DNA of 64,000 bases from Treponema vincentii (GTDB taxonomy: Bacteria; Spirochaetota; Spirochaetia; Treponematales; Treponemataceae), in the NCBI RefSeq assembly GCF_010365865.1, contig NZ_CP048020.1:496001-560000 (forward strand), given 5' to 3'. The notes beneath the pieces were generated by a model, which worked only from the letters and a program-made list of their open reading frames with translations, had not been told where the DNA came from and searched no databases. Numbering within the stretch: the first letter of the stretch is position 1; every line of letters starts with the position of its first letter. This document shows positions 45,146 through 55,222 of the stretch, piece after piece. The translations under genes were made by a program, and so were the position numbers.

Positions 45146-45160
45146 GGTAAACGCATCAGG
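45146..45160 (+). repeat. Solo terminal repeat of the 143-bp element
   Basis: GGTAAACGCATCAGG is identical to the left end of the element at 16598-16740. No matching right end was found nearby. Confidence 0.6.
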
Positions 45161-45194
45161 CCATCTTGTCGAAAAAAATTATGAATTATTTTGC

Positions 45195-45278
45195 TTGCAT
45201 TTTAAAAAAACTGTGTTATAATTGTCCTTATCTTACAGGGATAAGGAGGCTGGCAGCGTTTTTTGCGCAAAACAGCCT
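45195..45278 (+). promoter_or_regulatory. arc operon promoter and leader
   Basis: TTGCAT (45195-45200) and an extended TATAAT (45217-45222, with TG before it) are spaced by 16 bases. The leader can form GGCTG...CAGCC enclosing GTTTT/AAAAC (45250-45278). The full leader runs about 100 bases to arcA. Confidence 0.7.
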
Positions 45279-45328
45279 TCAAGCGGTGCAGTTGCCGCAT
45301 CCCGTACTATAAGTTATAGGAGGCTTAT

Positions 45329-46558
45329 ATGTCCGTATTGAGTGTTACCAGTGAAATTAAAAAACTGCGTAAAGTATTGCTTCATAGGCCTGGTGCCGAA
45401 CTACTTCATTTAACTCCCGACACCTTAGGCGAACTGCTGTTTGACGACATTCCGTTCCTTAAAGTCGCTCAGGCAGAACACGACGCCTTTGCCAAGATTT
45501 TGAGAGATAACGGAGCTGAAGTTCTGTACCTCGAAGACCTTGCCGCAGAAGCAATTAAAAAACCCGAAATTAGAACAAAGTTTATTGACCAGTTTATCAA
45601 CGAAAGCGATGTTTATTCCGAAAAGTACAAGGAAAGTCTTCGCGAACTGCTGAATAACATCAAAGATAATAAACAGCTGATTTTAAAAACGATGGAAGGC
45701 ATCGATATTAAGGAACTTAATATCAAAGGTAATGCCTCATTAGTTGACTTTGTCGGCGATTCCGATTCGTCAATGATTGTCAACCCCATGCCTAACCTGT
45801 ATTTTACCCGCGATCCTTTTGCTACGATCGGAAACGGCGTAAGCTTGAATAGGATGTTCTCCGTTACTCGTAACCGCGAAACAATTTATGCCGAATATAT
45901 TTTCGATCATCATCCCGATTATGCAGGAAAGGTTCCCAAGTTCTATGATCGCTATGATCCGCCTCACATCGAAGGTGGCGATATTCTCAATATAAACGAA
46001 AAAGTTTTAGCCATCGGTATTTCGCAGCGCACCACAGCAAACGCGATCGACCTTATCGCAAAAAAAAGATTTTCTTTAACAGCGATTTGAAGATCGAAAC
46101 GATCCTCGCGTTTGACATTCCCGTAAGTCGCGCATTCATGCACTTGGATACGGTATTTACGCAGATCGATCACGACAAATTTACCATCCATCCCGGTATT
46201 CTCGGCCCGCTCCGCGTATTCACTATCACCAAAGGCGCTGCAAAAGGCGAGTTGAAGATTGTTGAAAATGATACGACACTCGAAAAAAACGCTCGCTCAG
46301 TACACCGGTACCGGCCATGCAGAGCTTATTCAGTGTGCAGGCGGCGACAGGATTGCTGCAGCACGCGAGCAGTGGAACGACGGTTCGAACACGCTGTGTA
46401 TCAGCCCCGGAACAATCGTTGTCTACGAAAGAAACGATGTTACCAACGAAATCCTCGCGAAGCACGGACTAAAGGTTCTGACAATGCCGAGCGCGGAACT
46501 TTCACGTGGACGCGGCGGTCCCCGCTGTATGAGTATGCCGCTCGTACGCGATAACTAA
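45329..46558 (+). CDS. arcA: Arginine deiminase, frame interrupted twice at poly-A runs
   Basis: This enzyme converts L-arginine to citrulline and ammonia, the first step of the ADI pathway. All catalytic motifs are present across three pieces: [32 protein letters not shown] and the nucleophile Cys in GPRCMSMPL. The frame is lost at A8 (46070-46077, needs one more A) and regained at A7 (46283-46289, needs one fewer). The outer parts share one frame and total 409 residues, the family norm. As written, translation would stop at 46090. ATAGGAGG precedes ATG 45329. Either the gene is broken or the sequence has two indel errors. Confidence 0.88.
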
Positions 46559-46577
46559 ATCGTACATTGCTTTATAC

Positions 46578-46629
46578 TGCCGATGCTGTTTTTGTATTAA
46601 GTTGAATAATAAAGAAAGCGGCATCGGCA
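46578..46629 (+). promoter_or_regulatory. Hairpin between arcA and arcB
   Basis: TGCCGATGC (46578-46586) pairs with GCATCGGCA (46621-46629) around a 34-nt loop, followed by an AT-rich run AATTTTATTATT. It may be a processing site or weak attenuator. Confidence 0.5.
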
Positions 46630-46697
46630 AATTTTATTATTGCCCGCATATAAGCGGGTATGAATTTTAAGCGCTATAACAATAGCAAGGAGTTTTT

Positions 46698-47690
46698 ATG
46701 GGTGTGAATCTTTTAGGACGCAGCTTCTTAAAGTTGTTGGATTTCAGCTCAGCAGAAATCAGGTATTTGTTGGATCTTTCAAAAGAATTAAAAAAATTGA
46801 AGATGACACATACCCCGCACGATCACTTAAAAGGAAAAAACATCGTATTACTGTTTGAAAAAACCTCAACACGCACACGCTGTTCTTTTGAAGTTGCCGC
46901 AATGGATTTAGGTATGGGTTCAACCTTCCTTGATCCTGCAAGCTCTCAAATGGGGCATAAAGAAAGCATCGAAGATACCGCACGGGTTTTAGGTCGTATG
47001 TACGACGGTATCGAATACCGCGGTTTCAGCCAAGAAATCGTTGAAAAACTGGCAAAATATGCCGGTGTACCGGTTTGGAACGGCTTAACCAACGAATTCC
47101 ATCCTACGCAGATGCTTGCAGACGTACTAACCGTTGAAGAGCATTTCGGTCATTTAAAAGGCATTAAGTTGACCTTTGTCGGCGATGCACGCAACAATGT
47201 TGCCAATTCGCTGATGGTTGTATGCGCAAAGATGGGTATGCACTTTACCGCATGCAGTCCCAAGGACTTGTTCCCCTCCGCTGATTTGGTCAAGACCGCC
47301 GAAGCGATTGCAAAAGAAACCGGCGCAACCATCACGCTTACCGATGATGTAGAAAAAGGCTGTAAAAACGCAGACGTATTGTACACCGACATTTGGGTAT
47401 CGATGGGCGAACCCGACAGCGTATGGGAATCCCGCATTAAGCTGTTGAGCAAATATCAGGTGAACAAGAAGATGATGGCTCTTGCCAACCACAACGCTAT
47501 CTTCCTGCACTGCTTGCCCTCGTTCCACGATCTGAATACGAAAGTCGGACGCGAAGTGAACGAGAAATTCGGTATTCCCGAAATGGAAGTAACCAACGAA
47601 GTCTTTGAATCGGTACAGTCAAAGGTATTCGATCAGGCTGAAAACCGTATGCATACTATTAAAGCGGTTATGTATGCGACCTTAAAGTAA
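46698..47690 (+). CDS. arcB: Ornithine carbamoyltransferase, catabolic
   Basis: This enzyme phosphorolyses citrulline to ornithine and carbamoyl phosphate. The carbamoyl-phosphate loop is STRTRCSFE, the [10 protein letters not shown] loop follows, and the ornithine-binding HCLPSFHD is present (usual HCLPAFHD). The 330-residue length is standard. AAGGAG precedes ATG 46698. Its place between arcA and arcC indicates the catabolic direction. Confidence 0.96.
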   Translation: MGVNLLGRSFLKLLDFSSAEIRYLLDLSKELKKLKMTHTPHDHLKGKNIVLLFEKTSTRTRCSFEVAAMDLGMGSTFLDPASSQMGHKESIEDTARVLGRMYDGIEYRGFSQEIVEKLAKYAGVPVWNGLTNEFHPTQMLADVLTVEEHFGHLKGIKLTFVGDARNNVANSLMVVCAKMGMHFTACSPKDLFPSADLVKTAEAIAKETGATITLTDDVEKGCKNADVLYTDIWVSMGEPDSVWESRIKLLSKYQVNKKMMALANHNAIFLHCLPSFHDLNTKVGREVNEKFGIPEMEVTNEVFESVQSKVFDQAENRMHTIKAVMYATLK

Positions 47691-47709
47691 AGCGAGCGGC
47701 AATACGAAT

Positions 47710-48654
47710 ATGAAAAAAGAAAGAATTGTCGTAGCGCTCGGCGGAAATGCGCTTGGAAACAATCCGCAGGAGCAGCTTGCGTTAGTAAAAGAAACGGCAA
47801 AATCGATTGTCGCATTGGCAGAAAACGGCTATGAAATCGTTATCGGACATGGTAACGGGCCTCAGGTCGGTATGATTAATTTGGCAATGGATTATGCAGC
47901 GAACGGGGGCGCAGGGACTCCTGCAATGCCGTTTGCCGAATGCGGTGCTATGAGCCAAGGATACATCGGCTATCATCTGCAGCAGGCGATCGGCGATGAG
48001 CTGAAACGACGAAATGTTAAGCGTGAAGTCGTATGCCTTATCACACAGGTTTTGGTGTCCGAAAATGATCCTGCGTTCACAAACCCGAGCAAGCCTATCG
48101 GTATGTTCTATACAAAAGAACAAGCTGATAAAATTAAGGCTGAAAAACCTGACCAGACCTTTGTTGAGGATGCCGGTAGAGGCTACCGCCGCGTTGTTCC
48201 GTCACCGCAGCCGGTCGCAATTATCGAACGCCCCGTTATCGAGGAATTGGTTGCTAAAGGGCACATCGTTATCACCGTCGGAGGCGGCGGTATTCCGGTT
48301 CTGCAAAAGGCGGACGGTTTGCACGGCGTCGATGCGGTTATCGACAAGGATAAGTCCTGCGCAAAACTCGCAGCAGATGTTAAAGCCGATAAGCTTGTCA
48401 TCTTAACGGCAGTTGAGCAGGTTTGTATTAATTTCAATAAACCCAATCAGCAGGCTTTAAGCAAACTGAACATTGCCGAAGCGGAAAAATATATTGCCGA
48501 AGGGCATTTTGCGAAGGGCAGTATGCTTCCCAAGGTGGAAGCATGCTTACAGTTTGTCCGCAATCACAAAGAAGGACAAGCGGTTATTACCTCGCTGGCA
48601 AATGCAGGCAATGCGCTGAAAGGTGGAAACAGCACGGTTATTACTGCAAACTAA
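47710..48654 (+). CDS. arcC: Carbamate kinase
   Basis: This kinase transfers phosphate from carbamoyl phosphate to ADP, the ATP-yielding step of the ADI pathway. The 314-residue product has LGGNALGN near the start, [28 protein letters not shown] and [11 protein letters not shown], all typical of the family. It starts 19 bp after arcB with only a weak GAGCGG binding site, so it is co-transcribed with it. Confidence 0.96.
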   Translation: MKKERIVVALGGNALGNNPQEQLALVKETAKSIVALAENGYEIVIGHGNGPQVGMINLAMDYAANGGAGTPAMPFAECGAMSQGYIGYHLQQAIGDELKRRNVKREVVCLITQVLVSENDPAFTNPSKPIGMFYTKEQADKIKAEKPDQTFVEDAGRGYRRVVPSPQPVAIIERPVIEELVAKGHIVITVGGGGIPVLQKADGLHGVDAVIDKDKSCAKLAADVKADKLVILTAVEQVCINFNKPNQQALSKLNIAEAEKYIAEGHFAKGSMLPKVEACLQFVRNHKEGQAVITSLANAGNALKGGNSTVITAN

Positions 48655-48730
48655 TCTATCGCGCTGACAGTCGACGCCGCACAAATAAGTACATTGCTGT
48701 TTGCTGCGGCGTGTCGGCCTATTGCCGGTA

Positions 48731-48764
48731 CTCCGGTTAGAAAGACGTTGTCTTTTAACCGGAG
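48731..48764 (+). promoter_or_regulatory. Hairpin between arcC and the carrier gene
   Basis: CTCCGGTTA (48731-48739) pairs with TAACCGGAG (48756-48764), and inside AAAGAC pairs with GTCTTT. No U run follows, so mRNA stabilisation is as likely as termination. Confidence 0.55.
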
Positions 48765-48834
48765 CTTGCATCATATATATATCGTATAGATGATGAAGGC
48801 AAACCGGTTTTTAAATAAATTGGAGGAAAAAAAT

Positions 48835-50256
48835 ATGGGAAAAGATAAAAAAAAGAGGGCGTCCCTCTCGGCATTCTCGATCCTGTACATTATTTTACTT
48901 GTACTGGCTGTAATCACTTGGATTATTCCCGATGTACAAAACGCAACGCTCGGAACAATCGTTATGGCGTCCTACAATGGATTTTCCAATGCGCTTGACG
49001 TCTGTTTCTTCGTATTGGTACTCGGCGGATTCTTGGGTATCGTAACAAAAACCGGCGCTCTTAACGCAGGTATTACTCATCTTGTCAAGAAGTTAAAGGG
49101 TAATGAGCTTATTCTTATTCCGATCCTGATGACACTGTTCTCAATCGGTGGAACGACTTACGGTATGTCTGAAGAGACCGTTGCTTTCTATGGACTGTTG
49201 GCGGCAACGATGGTCGCTGCCGGTTTTGACTCGATGGTAGGTGCTGCAACCGTATTGCTCGGCGCCGGTGTAGGCGTTCTCGGTTCAACGGTAAACCCCT
49301 TTGCAACCGGTATCGCTATCGACAGCGTTAACAAGAGCTTTGAAGAACTCGGCATTCAGAGTAGTGTAAACAACGGTGTAGTTATCGCGTTGGGTATTGT
49401 TCTTTGGCTTTCTTCTCTCATTATAGCATGTGCGTTTGTAATGTCTTATGCAAAGAAAGTAAAGCGAGATAAAGGTTCTACCATTCTTTCCTTGCAGGAA
49501 CAAGAAATCATGAATACGGAATTCTCCAAGAAAGATACGGACGTTGAAGTTGCCTATACCGGAAAAATGAAGTTTACGATGGGTGTCTTCGCATTCGGTT
49601 TCTTCGTAATGATTATTTCCGTTATTCCGTGGGATAAATTCAATGTTACCATATTCCAGGGCTGGTCTTCATTCTTAACAGGTGCTGCAATCGGTGAATG
49701 GTGGTTCGGCGAACTCGGTATGTGGTTCTTTATCATCGGTTTGATTATCGCGTTTATCAACAGATTCACCGAAAACGAAATTGTTTCCGCATTCATGGAA
49801 GGTGCCAAGGATATCATGGGTGTTGTTCTCGTTATCGCTGTTGCTCGTGGTGCTTCCGTACTGATGGGCGAAACCGGTTTGGATAAATACGTTCTCGAAC
49901 ATGCTTCCAAAGCGTTGGAAGGCTTGCCTGCATTTGCATTTGCACCGCTTTCATACATCTTGTATGCACTGTTGTCCTTTGTTATTCCGTCGACCTCAGG
50001 TTTGGCAACCGTATCAATGCCGATTATGGGGCCGCTTGCTCAGAACTTAGGCTATAACCCCGCTGTTATGGTTATGATTTTCTCCGCAGCATCCGGTATC
50101 CTGAACCTATTTACCCCCACGAGCGGTGTCGTTATGGGCGGTCTTGCGAGCGCACGTATCGAATACAGCACATGGCTCAAATTTGTCGGAAAACTACTTG
50201 CTATGCTGTTTATCGTTAACCTCGTTGTTCTGACTGTAGGAATGATGATTCTGTAA
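48835..50256 (+). CDS. YfcC-family carrier, probable arginine/ornithine exchanger
   Basis: A 473-residue membrane protein of the YfcC/AbgT-like group, with about 12 helices (LSAFSILYIILLVLAVITWI, ..., IVNLVVLTVGMMIL). YfcC members are often encoded with arcABC and are thought to exchange arginine for ornithine. GGAGG (48822-48826) precedes ATG 48835; a longer reading from 48790 lacks a binding site. It closes the arc cluster. Substrate is inferred from context. Confidence 0.8.
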   Translation: MGKDKKKRASLSAFSILYIILLVLAVITWIIPDVQNATLGTIVMASYNGFSNALDVCFFVLVLGGFLGIVTKTGALNAGITHLVKKLKGNELILIPILMTLFSIGGTTYGMSEETVAFYGLLAATMVAAGFDSMVGAATVLLGAGVGVLGSTVNPFATGIAIDSVNKSFEELGIQSSVNNGVVIALGIVLWLSSLIIACAFVMSYAKKVKRDKGSTILSLQEQEIMNTEFSKKDTDVEVAYTGKMKFTMGVFAFGFFVMIISVIPWDKFNVTIFQGWSSFLTGAAIGEWWFGELGMWFFIIGLIIAFINRFTENEIVSAFMEGAKDIMGVVLVIAVARGASVLMGETGLDKYVLEHASKALEGLPAFAFAPLSYILYALLSFVIPSTSGLATVSMPIMGPLAQNLGYNPAVMVMIFSAASGILNLFTPTSGVVMGGLASARIEYSTWLKFVGKLLAMLFIVNLVVLTVGMMIL

Positions 50257-50339
50257 AGATAATCTCTGGGCATAAAAGCCTTGAGGCCGTTGGCGCCTAA
50301 AAATTTTGGTTTTTTACGTGCTACATATTTAATCAACAT

Positions 50340-50449
50340 ACCCCCGACGCAAGCGTCGGGGTACAATGCTCAACGTTTCGCATTGTATGTTCTATAAGGT
50401 GGTTGCAGTCGGCTTTAATACCCTTTGTTACGACGCAAGCGTCGGGGTA
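50340..50449. repeat. Pair of GACGCAAGCGTC palindromes
   Basis: CCCCGACGCAAGCGTCGGGG (about 50342-50361) is a perfect 9-bp stem. ACAATG...GCATTGT follows. A second GACGCAAGCGTC (50432-50443) is enclosed by TAATACCC/GGGGTATTA. The run resembles the composite hairpin arrays but lacks their CATCC apex. It fills the stretch between the carrier gene and murD. Confidence 0.6.
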
Positions 50450-50536
50450 TTAAATCCTCCGCACGAATAAATGAAAACAGCCTATTAACTCAAACGGGTT
50501 AATAGGCTGTTTTTTTACTTTTTAGAGGAAAACGCA

Positions 50537-51988
50537 TCAGATGTTTGACCAATATTGTCGTACGGCTTCCTTAAAGCGGAGTCCGCGGTCAAACTCATTT
50601 TTAAACATGCCGAAACTCGTAGCGCCGGGGGAAAACACGACGATCTCTTGTGTTGTAGTATGGCTGCTTTGCGGCACCGTATTGTTGCTTTGCGGTGTAT
50701 GTTCGCATTCTCGGTGGACGGCCTCAAGTAGTGTCGATAGGTCTTGAAAGCGACCGAAGTACGGAGTGTGTTGTGCTTGCAGCAGCGGGATTAATTTATC
50801 GGTGCCCGTACCGGCGAGTAAAAACAAGGCTTTTGCTTTTTTAAGCTCCGGCGCAAGCGCGGTAAAATCGAGTTTTTTGTCGGTACCGCCGGTGATGAGG
50901 ATAATCGGTTTTTCAAAGGCATTGACCGCTGCTGCCGCCGCTTCGGGAATTGTCGCTGCGGAATCATTATAGAATTTGAATTGGTCTGTTTCGTAAAAAA
51001 ATTCGAGCCGGTGAGGGATACCGCCGTAGTTTTGCATAACGGCTGGAATTTTTTCCGGATTTACGCCGTATAAAGCAAGAGCGAGCGAGGCTGCCATAAC
51101 GTTTTGCTTGAGCGCTGCGCCGGGCACCGCAATTCGGGGCGGCAGTAATAACCGATCATCGCCCGGTGTCAACCGCATCCATGCGGAGCCGTCGGGAGCT
51201 ATCCATGCGCCGACAAGATGCGTCGGCAGCGGGTGTGCGCTGTACCAAAAGACCTGTCCGGCAGTTTCCTGTGCAAAGGTCTTTCCCCATCCGTCGTCGT
51301 AATTGCATACGGTGTAATCGGTCTTATCCTGATTGCGGTAGATAATTTTTTTGTCGGCGACATAGCGTTCCATCGAACCGTACCAGTTTTGATGATCGGG
51401 CATAATGTGAGTGATAATCGCTATTTTCGGTTTCAGCTGAGGGCAGTGTGCGAGGTCGCCAAGCTGCCAACTGGAAAGCTCCAACACAACCGGTGTATCG
51501 GAATTTGTTTCGGTTAAGAAGGTGAGCGGACTTACCGTGATGTTGCCGCCGAGAAATGCCGGTATGCCGCACTGCTGCAGTCCGTAGTATAGCGCGCTGA
51601 CGGTTGACGATTTGCCCTTGCTACCGGTTACGGCAAGCACCGGCGCAGAACTCAGCTGCAAAAAAATCGAGATATCCGTTTCGATGCAGTGCGCTGCGGC
51701 AAGATACTGGTTCCTCTCGGATTTTACGCCGGGGTTTTTAATCACCATATCCGCCGTACGGAAATCTTCGATATTATGACCGCCGAGCGCAAAGCGTACA
51801 TTAGGATAGTGTCGCAGCTCTGCGACGGAGGGTGCAAGCTCCTCCTCGGTTTTCATATCGGTTACGATAACCTCTTTTGCACCGTGTTCCGCAAAAAAAC
51901 GCGCGGACGCAAGTCCTCCGCCGTTTAAACCGAGTCCCATAATCGTTACCGAAAGCCCTGCAATATCGTTTAAATTCCGTATCATCAT
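50537..51988 (-). CDS. murD: UDP-N-acetylmuramoylalanine--D-glutamate ligase
   Basis: This ligase adds D-glutamate to UDP-MurNAc-L-Ala in peptidoglycan synthesis. The N-terminal Rossmann-like part is followed by the ATP loop VTGSKGKSST, the central motif THIMPDHQNWYGS, NDSAATIPEA and the C-terminal ITGGTDKKLDF and FSPGATSFGMF. The 483 residues are slightly longer than usual because of an insert near residues 430-450 (EHTPQSNNTVPQSSHTTTQ), which is low-complexity. It is a single gene, convergent with the arc operon. Confidence 0.93.
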   Translation of the reverse strand: MMIRNLNDIAGLSVTIMGLGLNGGGLASARFFAEHGAKEVIVTDMKTEEELAPSVAELRHYPNVRFALGGHNIEDFRTADMVIKNPGVKSERNQYLAAAHCIETDISIFLQLSSAPVLAVTGSKGKSSTVSALYYGLQQCGIPAFLGGNITVSPLTFLTETNSDTPVVLELSSWQLGDLAHCPQLKPKIAIITHIMPDHQNWYGSMERYVADKKIIYRNQDKTDYTVCNYDDGWGKTFAQETAGQVFWYSAHPLPTHLVGAWIAPDGSAWMRLTPGDDRLLLPPRIAVPGAALKQNVMAASLALALYGVNPEKIPAVMQNYGGIPHRLEFFYETDQFKFYNDSAATIPEAAAAAVNAFEKPIILITGGTDKKLDFTALAPELKKAKALFLLAGTGTDKLIPLLQAQHTPYFGRFQDLSTLLEAVHRECEHTPQSNNTVPQSSHTTTQEIVVFSPGATSFGMFKNEFDRGLRFKEAVRQYWSNI

Positions 51989-52027
51989 TCAACGATAGTA
52001 TCAAAAAAAAAGCCTTTAGGAAAGAAT

Positions 52028-52067
52028 GGAGATCTTTAAAAACTCGGTTGGTTTTTTAGAGATGTCC
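52028..52067. repeat. CTTTAAAAA palindrome
   Basis: GGAGATCTTTAAAAAC and GGTTTTTTAGAGATGTCC form an imperfect stem of the CTCTAAAAA family, between murD and apt. Confidence 0.5.
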
Positions 52068-52154
52068 CAAAGCATTAAATCCCGCATTAATACGCCGGAA
52101 TGTCCGTTTTTGCATTACCTTGACTATTATACCCTGTAAAGTTAAAATGTTAAT

Positions 52155-52685
52155 ATGAAAGATACATTGATAGATGGTGCCGTCCGTAAGATTCCTGATT
52201 TTCCTAAGAAGGGAATTTTGTTTTATGATATTACGGGGCTTCTGATAAATCCTGAAGCATTTCACTATTGCTTGGATAAGCTTACGGGCTTTTATAAGGA
52301 TGAAAAAATCGATGCGGTTGCGGCTATTGAATCGCGCGGTTTTATTTTTGCGGCTCCTTTTGCCGATAGGCTCGGTATTCCGCTGATTCTCATCAGAAAG
52401 AAGGGAAAGCTGCCGGGTGAAACCTATTCCTGTTCTTATGACCTCGAATACGGGCAAGCAACGATCGAAGTGCACACCTCCGATATACAAAAAGGTCAGC
52501 GGATATTGCTGCTCGACGACTTGATTGCAACCGGCGGCACGCTGAATGCGGCGCGGAAAATGCTGAATCAGGGCGGTGCCGAGGTGGCCGGTTTTTGCGG
52601 CGTTATCGGATTGCCGTTTTTGCACTATGACAAACTTCTCGGCGATTTGCCGATTAAAACACTGATCGAATACGACAGCGAATAG
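52155..52685 (+). CDS. apt: Adenine phosphoribosyltransferase
   Basis: This purine salvage enzyme converts adenine and PRPP to AMP. The 176-residue product has IESRGFIFAAPFA, RKKGKLPGETYS and the PRPP motif ILLLDDLIATGGTL. No Shine-Dalgarno is apparent before ATG 52155. It starts a unit that continues with asnS after 15 bp. Confidence 0.95.
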   Translation: MKDTLIDGAVRKIPDFPKKGILFYDITGLLINPEAFHYCLDKLTGFYKDEKIDAVAAIESRGFIFAAPFADRLGIPLILIRKKGKLPGETYSCSYDLEYGQATIEVHTSDIQKGQRILLLDDLIATGGTLNAARKMLNQGGAEVAGFCGVIGLPFLHYDKLLGDLPIKTLIEYDSE

Positions 52686-52700
52686 GGATGAATTTTTAAA

Positions 52701-54123
52701 ATGATTACATTAATTAAAGATATACTGACACAAAAACCGGACGGGCAGGAGGTCGCCGTCTACGGATGGGTGCGTACCAAACGCGAAACAAAAAACCTCA
52801 TTTTTATTCAGGTAAACGACGGTTCATGCTTTGCGTCGATTCAGCTCACCTTTGACCGTGATAAGGGAATCGATGCGCAAACCGAAAAAGAATTGAGCAG
52901 GATTACGACCGGTGCCTCGATTAAAGCGGTCGGAGCATTGATCGAATCTCCCGCATCGGGACAGGCCGTAGAGGTCGCTGCAAAAACGATTTTTGTGTAC
53001 GGCGAGGCTTCCGGCGAAACCTATCCGTTGCAAAAAAAACGGCATACGTTTGAGTTTTTACGCGACATAGCTCACTTACGTGCCCGTACCAATACATTCG
53101 GGGCGGTTGCCCGTGTGCGGAACCAAATGGCTTTTGCTGTACATAACTTCTTTCAAGAGCACGGGTTCCAGTACGTGCATACGCCGCTGATTACCGCCTC
53201 CGATTGCGAAGGCGCCGGCGAGATGTTTCAGGTAACCACGCTCAATATGCAGGAGATTATCCGCAAGGCCTTAAAGGATAAAGTTGATCCTGCCACCTTC
53301 GCAGTTGATTACAAACAAGACTTCTTTGAACGGGAAGCCTATCTGACGGTTTCCGGTCAGCTTGAGATAGAAACGTATGCAACGGCGCTTTCACGGGTTT
53401 ATACTTTCGGGCCGACCTTCCGTGCGGAAAACTCGAACACGACGCGGCACCTCTCCGAATTTTGGATGATAGAACCGGAGATGTCGTTTTTCCGGCTTGA
53501 GGACAACATGGATTTAGCGGAGAAATTTGTTGTCTACCTCCTTAAATGGGCGTTAACTCATTGCAGAGCCGACCTTGAGTTTTTTAACGCGCAGATTAAA
53601 CCGGGGCTTATCGAAACGCTGGAACACGTGGTGGAGTCCAAGTTTACCCGCATCACTTACACCGATGCGGTGAAAGAACTTGAAAAAACACGCTTCCGAG
53701 TTTGAATTTAAACCGTTCTGGGGTTGCGATCTTCAAAGCGAGCATGAAAAATATTTGACCGAGCAGGTTTTTAAAGGCCCCGTTATCGTAACGGATTATC
53801 CCAAGGAAATAAAAGCCTTCTATATGAAGCAAAATGATGACGGCAAAACGGTGCGGGCGATGGATGTGCTGGTGCCGGGACTCGGCGAGATTATTGGCGG
53901 TTCCGAACGGGAAGACGACCTTGCCGCGCTGGAAACCCGTATGACCGATCTCGGGCTTGATGTCAAAAACTACTGGTGGTATTTGGATTTGCGCCGTTAC
54001 GGCACCGTACCGCATTCGGGATTCGGACTCGGATTTGACCGGTTGCTTCTCTATGTTACCGGTATGGCGAATATCCGCGATGTTATTCCGTACCCGCGGA
54101 CTCCGAAATCTGCGGAATTTTAA
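52701..54123 (+). CDS. asnS: Asparaginyl-tRNA synthetase, frame interrupted at an A6 run
   Basis: A class IIb aminoacyl-tRNA synthetase. The N-terminal OB-fold anticodon domain ([15 protein letters not shown]) is followed by motif 2 ([21 protein letters not shown]) and, in another frame, motif 3 ([15 protein letters not shown]). The frames join at six A residues (53683-53688). With five A the joint reads [17 protein letters not shown] and the product is 473 residues, a normal length. As written the first part stops at 53705 and lacks the active-site arginine of motif 3. Confidence 0.9.
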
Positions 54124-54166
54124 CCCCGGCAACGTGTTGTACCGCAACGCAGCGTATTTATACGGG

Positions 54167-54225
54167 ATGTACCGGTATGCAGTGTACCGGTACATGATGC
54201 GTTTGTATGTACCGTACTTACACGC
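54167..54225. repeat. GTACCGG palindrome cluster before recO
   Basis: TGTACCGGTACA (54183-54194) is a perfect 12-bp palindrome, flanked by TGTACCGGTAT (54169-54179) and TGTACCGTACTTAC (from 54208). It could be an operator or a local repeat expansion. Confidence 0.5.
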
Positions 54226-54246
54226 TCCGACCATAAAACCGGCAGT

Positions 54247-55149
54247 ATGAGTAACCGTTCTTGGAATACCGAGGCGCTTGTGCTGTCGGTTTCTTCTTTT
54301 AGCAGTGACCATCGGAACGTGTCGCTCCTTGTGCCGCAGGAGCACGGGTGTACGATTGTACCGGCAACCCTGTTCGGCGGCGCGCGGAGTAAACTGCGGG
54401 GGATGGTTTCTACCTATCAAAGCGGGCAAGTCTGGCTCTATTCAAACCCGATAAAAAATTCGAACAAAATTACCGATTTTTCAGTGAGCGCCTACCGGAT
54501 GGAGCTGCGCGAAAGTTTAGCCCGCAGCTGGTGCGCCGCCGTGTGTAGCGAAATCACGATAAAGACCTGCGGTACGGTGAACTGGCAGCTGGTAAACGCT
54601 TTTTTGGATGGGCTGTGCGTGTCCGACGATGAAGGATGCGAGCGGGGACTCCTGCGCTTTTTATGGCGGCTATTGCAGACGGCAGGCGTTGTTCCCGATA
54701 TATTCCACTGCGGCACGTGCGGCGTCGAGATTGCACGTAGCGCCGGGGTTGTAACCGGCAGTGCGGAAATTGTAAGCGTCGGTGCGAGGAGCGGCGGCAG
54801 GGGGATAACCAATGCTGCGGGTTGGGGGAACGGCGGCGTCGAAATTGCAGCCGACGCTGAAATTGCGACAAACGCCGCGTCCTGCCCGACGGAAACGTGC
54901 TGCACCGTGTATAGCCCCGCAGAGGATGAGTGCTTTTGCAGCTCCTGCCGCCGGTTCGATGCCCATACGTTTCCGCTTTCTGCAGAGGCTTTTAGGTATC
55001 TGTATGCCGTAACGGAAAAAGCTCCCGGCTATTCACGGCACTTGCCGCTCAGCCCCGCCGCTTATGGGGAGCTTAAGCGGTTCCTCTTCTTCTTAACCGA
55101 AAAGATGGCAGGGGCACCGCTCAAAACCTTTCAGATGGGGTATGTGTAA
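54247..55149 (+). CDS. recO: DNA repair protein RecO with insertion in the zinc domain
   Basis: RecO loads RecA at gaps with RecF/RecR. The 300-residue protein has the N-terminal OB fold (TEALVLSVSSFSSDHRNVSLL), a helical part, and a zinc site made from HCGTCG and FCSSCRRF. Between the two CxxC pairs, normally about 15-20 residues apart, lies a stretch of about 70 residues rich in Gly and Ala (ARSGGRGITNAAGW...), partly repetitive (GVEIAxxA twice). It follows asnS by 123 bp, a region with GTACCGG palindromes. Confidence 0.8.
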   Translation: MSNRSWNTEALVLSVSSFSSDHRNVSLLVPQEHGCTIVPATLFGGARSKLRGMVSTYQSGQVWLYSNPIKNSNKITDFSVSAYRMELRESLARSWCAAVCSEITIKTCGTVNWQLVNAFLDGLCVSDDEGCERGLLRFLWRLLQTAGVVPDIFHCGTCGVEIARSAGVVTGSAEIVSVGARSGGRGITNAAGWGNGGVEIAADAEIATNAASCPTETCCTVYSPAEDECFCSSCRRFDAHTFPLSAEAFRYLYAVTEKAPGYSRHLPLSPAAYGELKRFLFFLTEKMAGAPLKTFQMGYV

Positions 55150-55222
55150 TTTCTAAAGTTGCAGAGGGGTTAATGGGCATCTCTACAGACGATACCTTGA
55201 GTGTTTGAAGGATGCCCTCATA

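Noticed and set aside
50528-50548. Third copy of the AAACGCATCAG end of the 143-bp element
   Set aside because: It is within the last codons of murD and matches only 11 bases; coincidence is likely.
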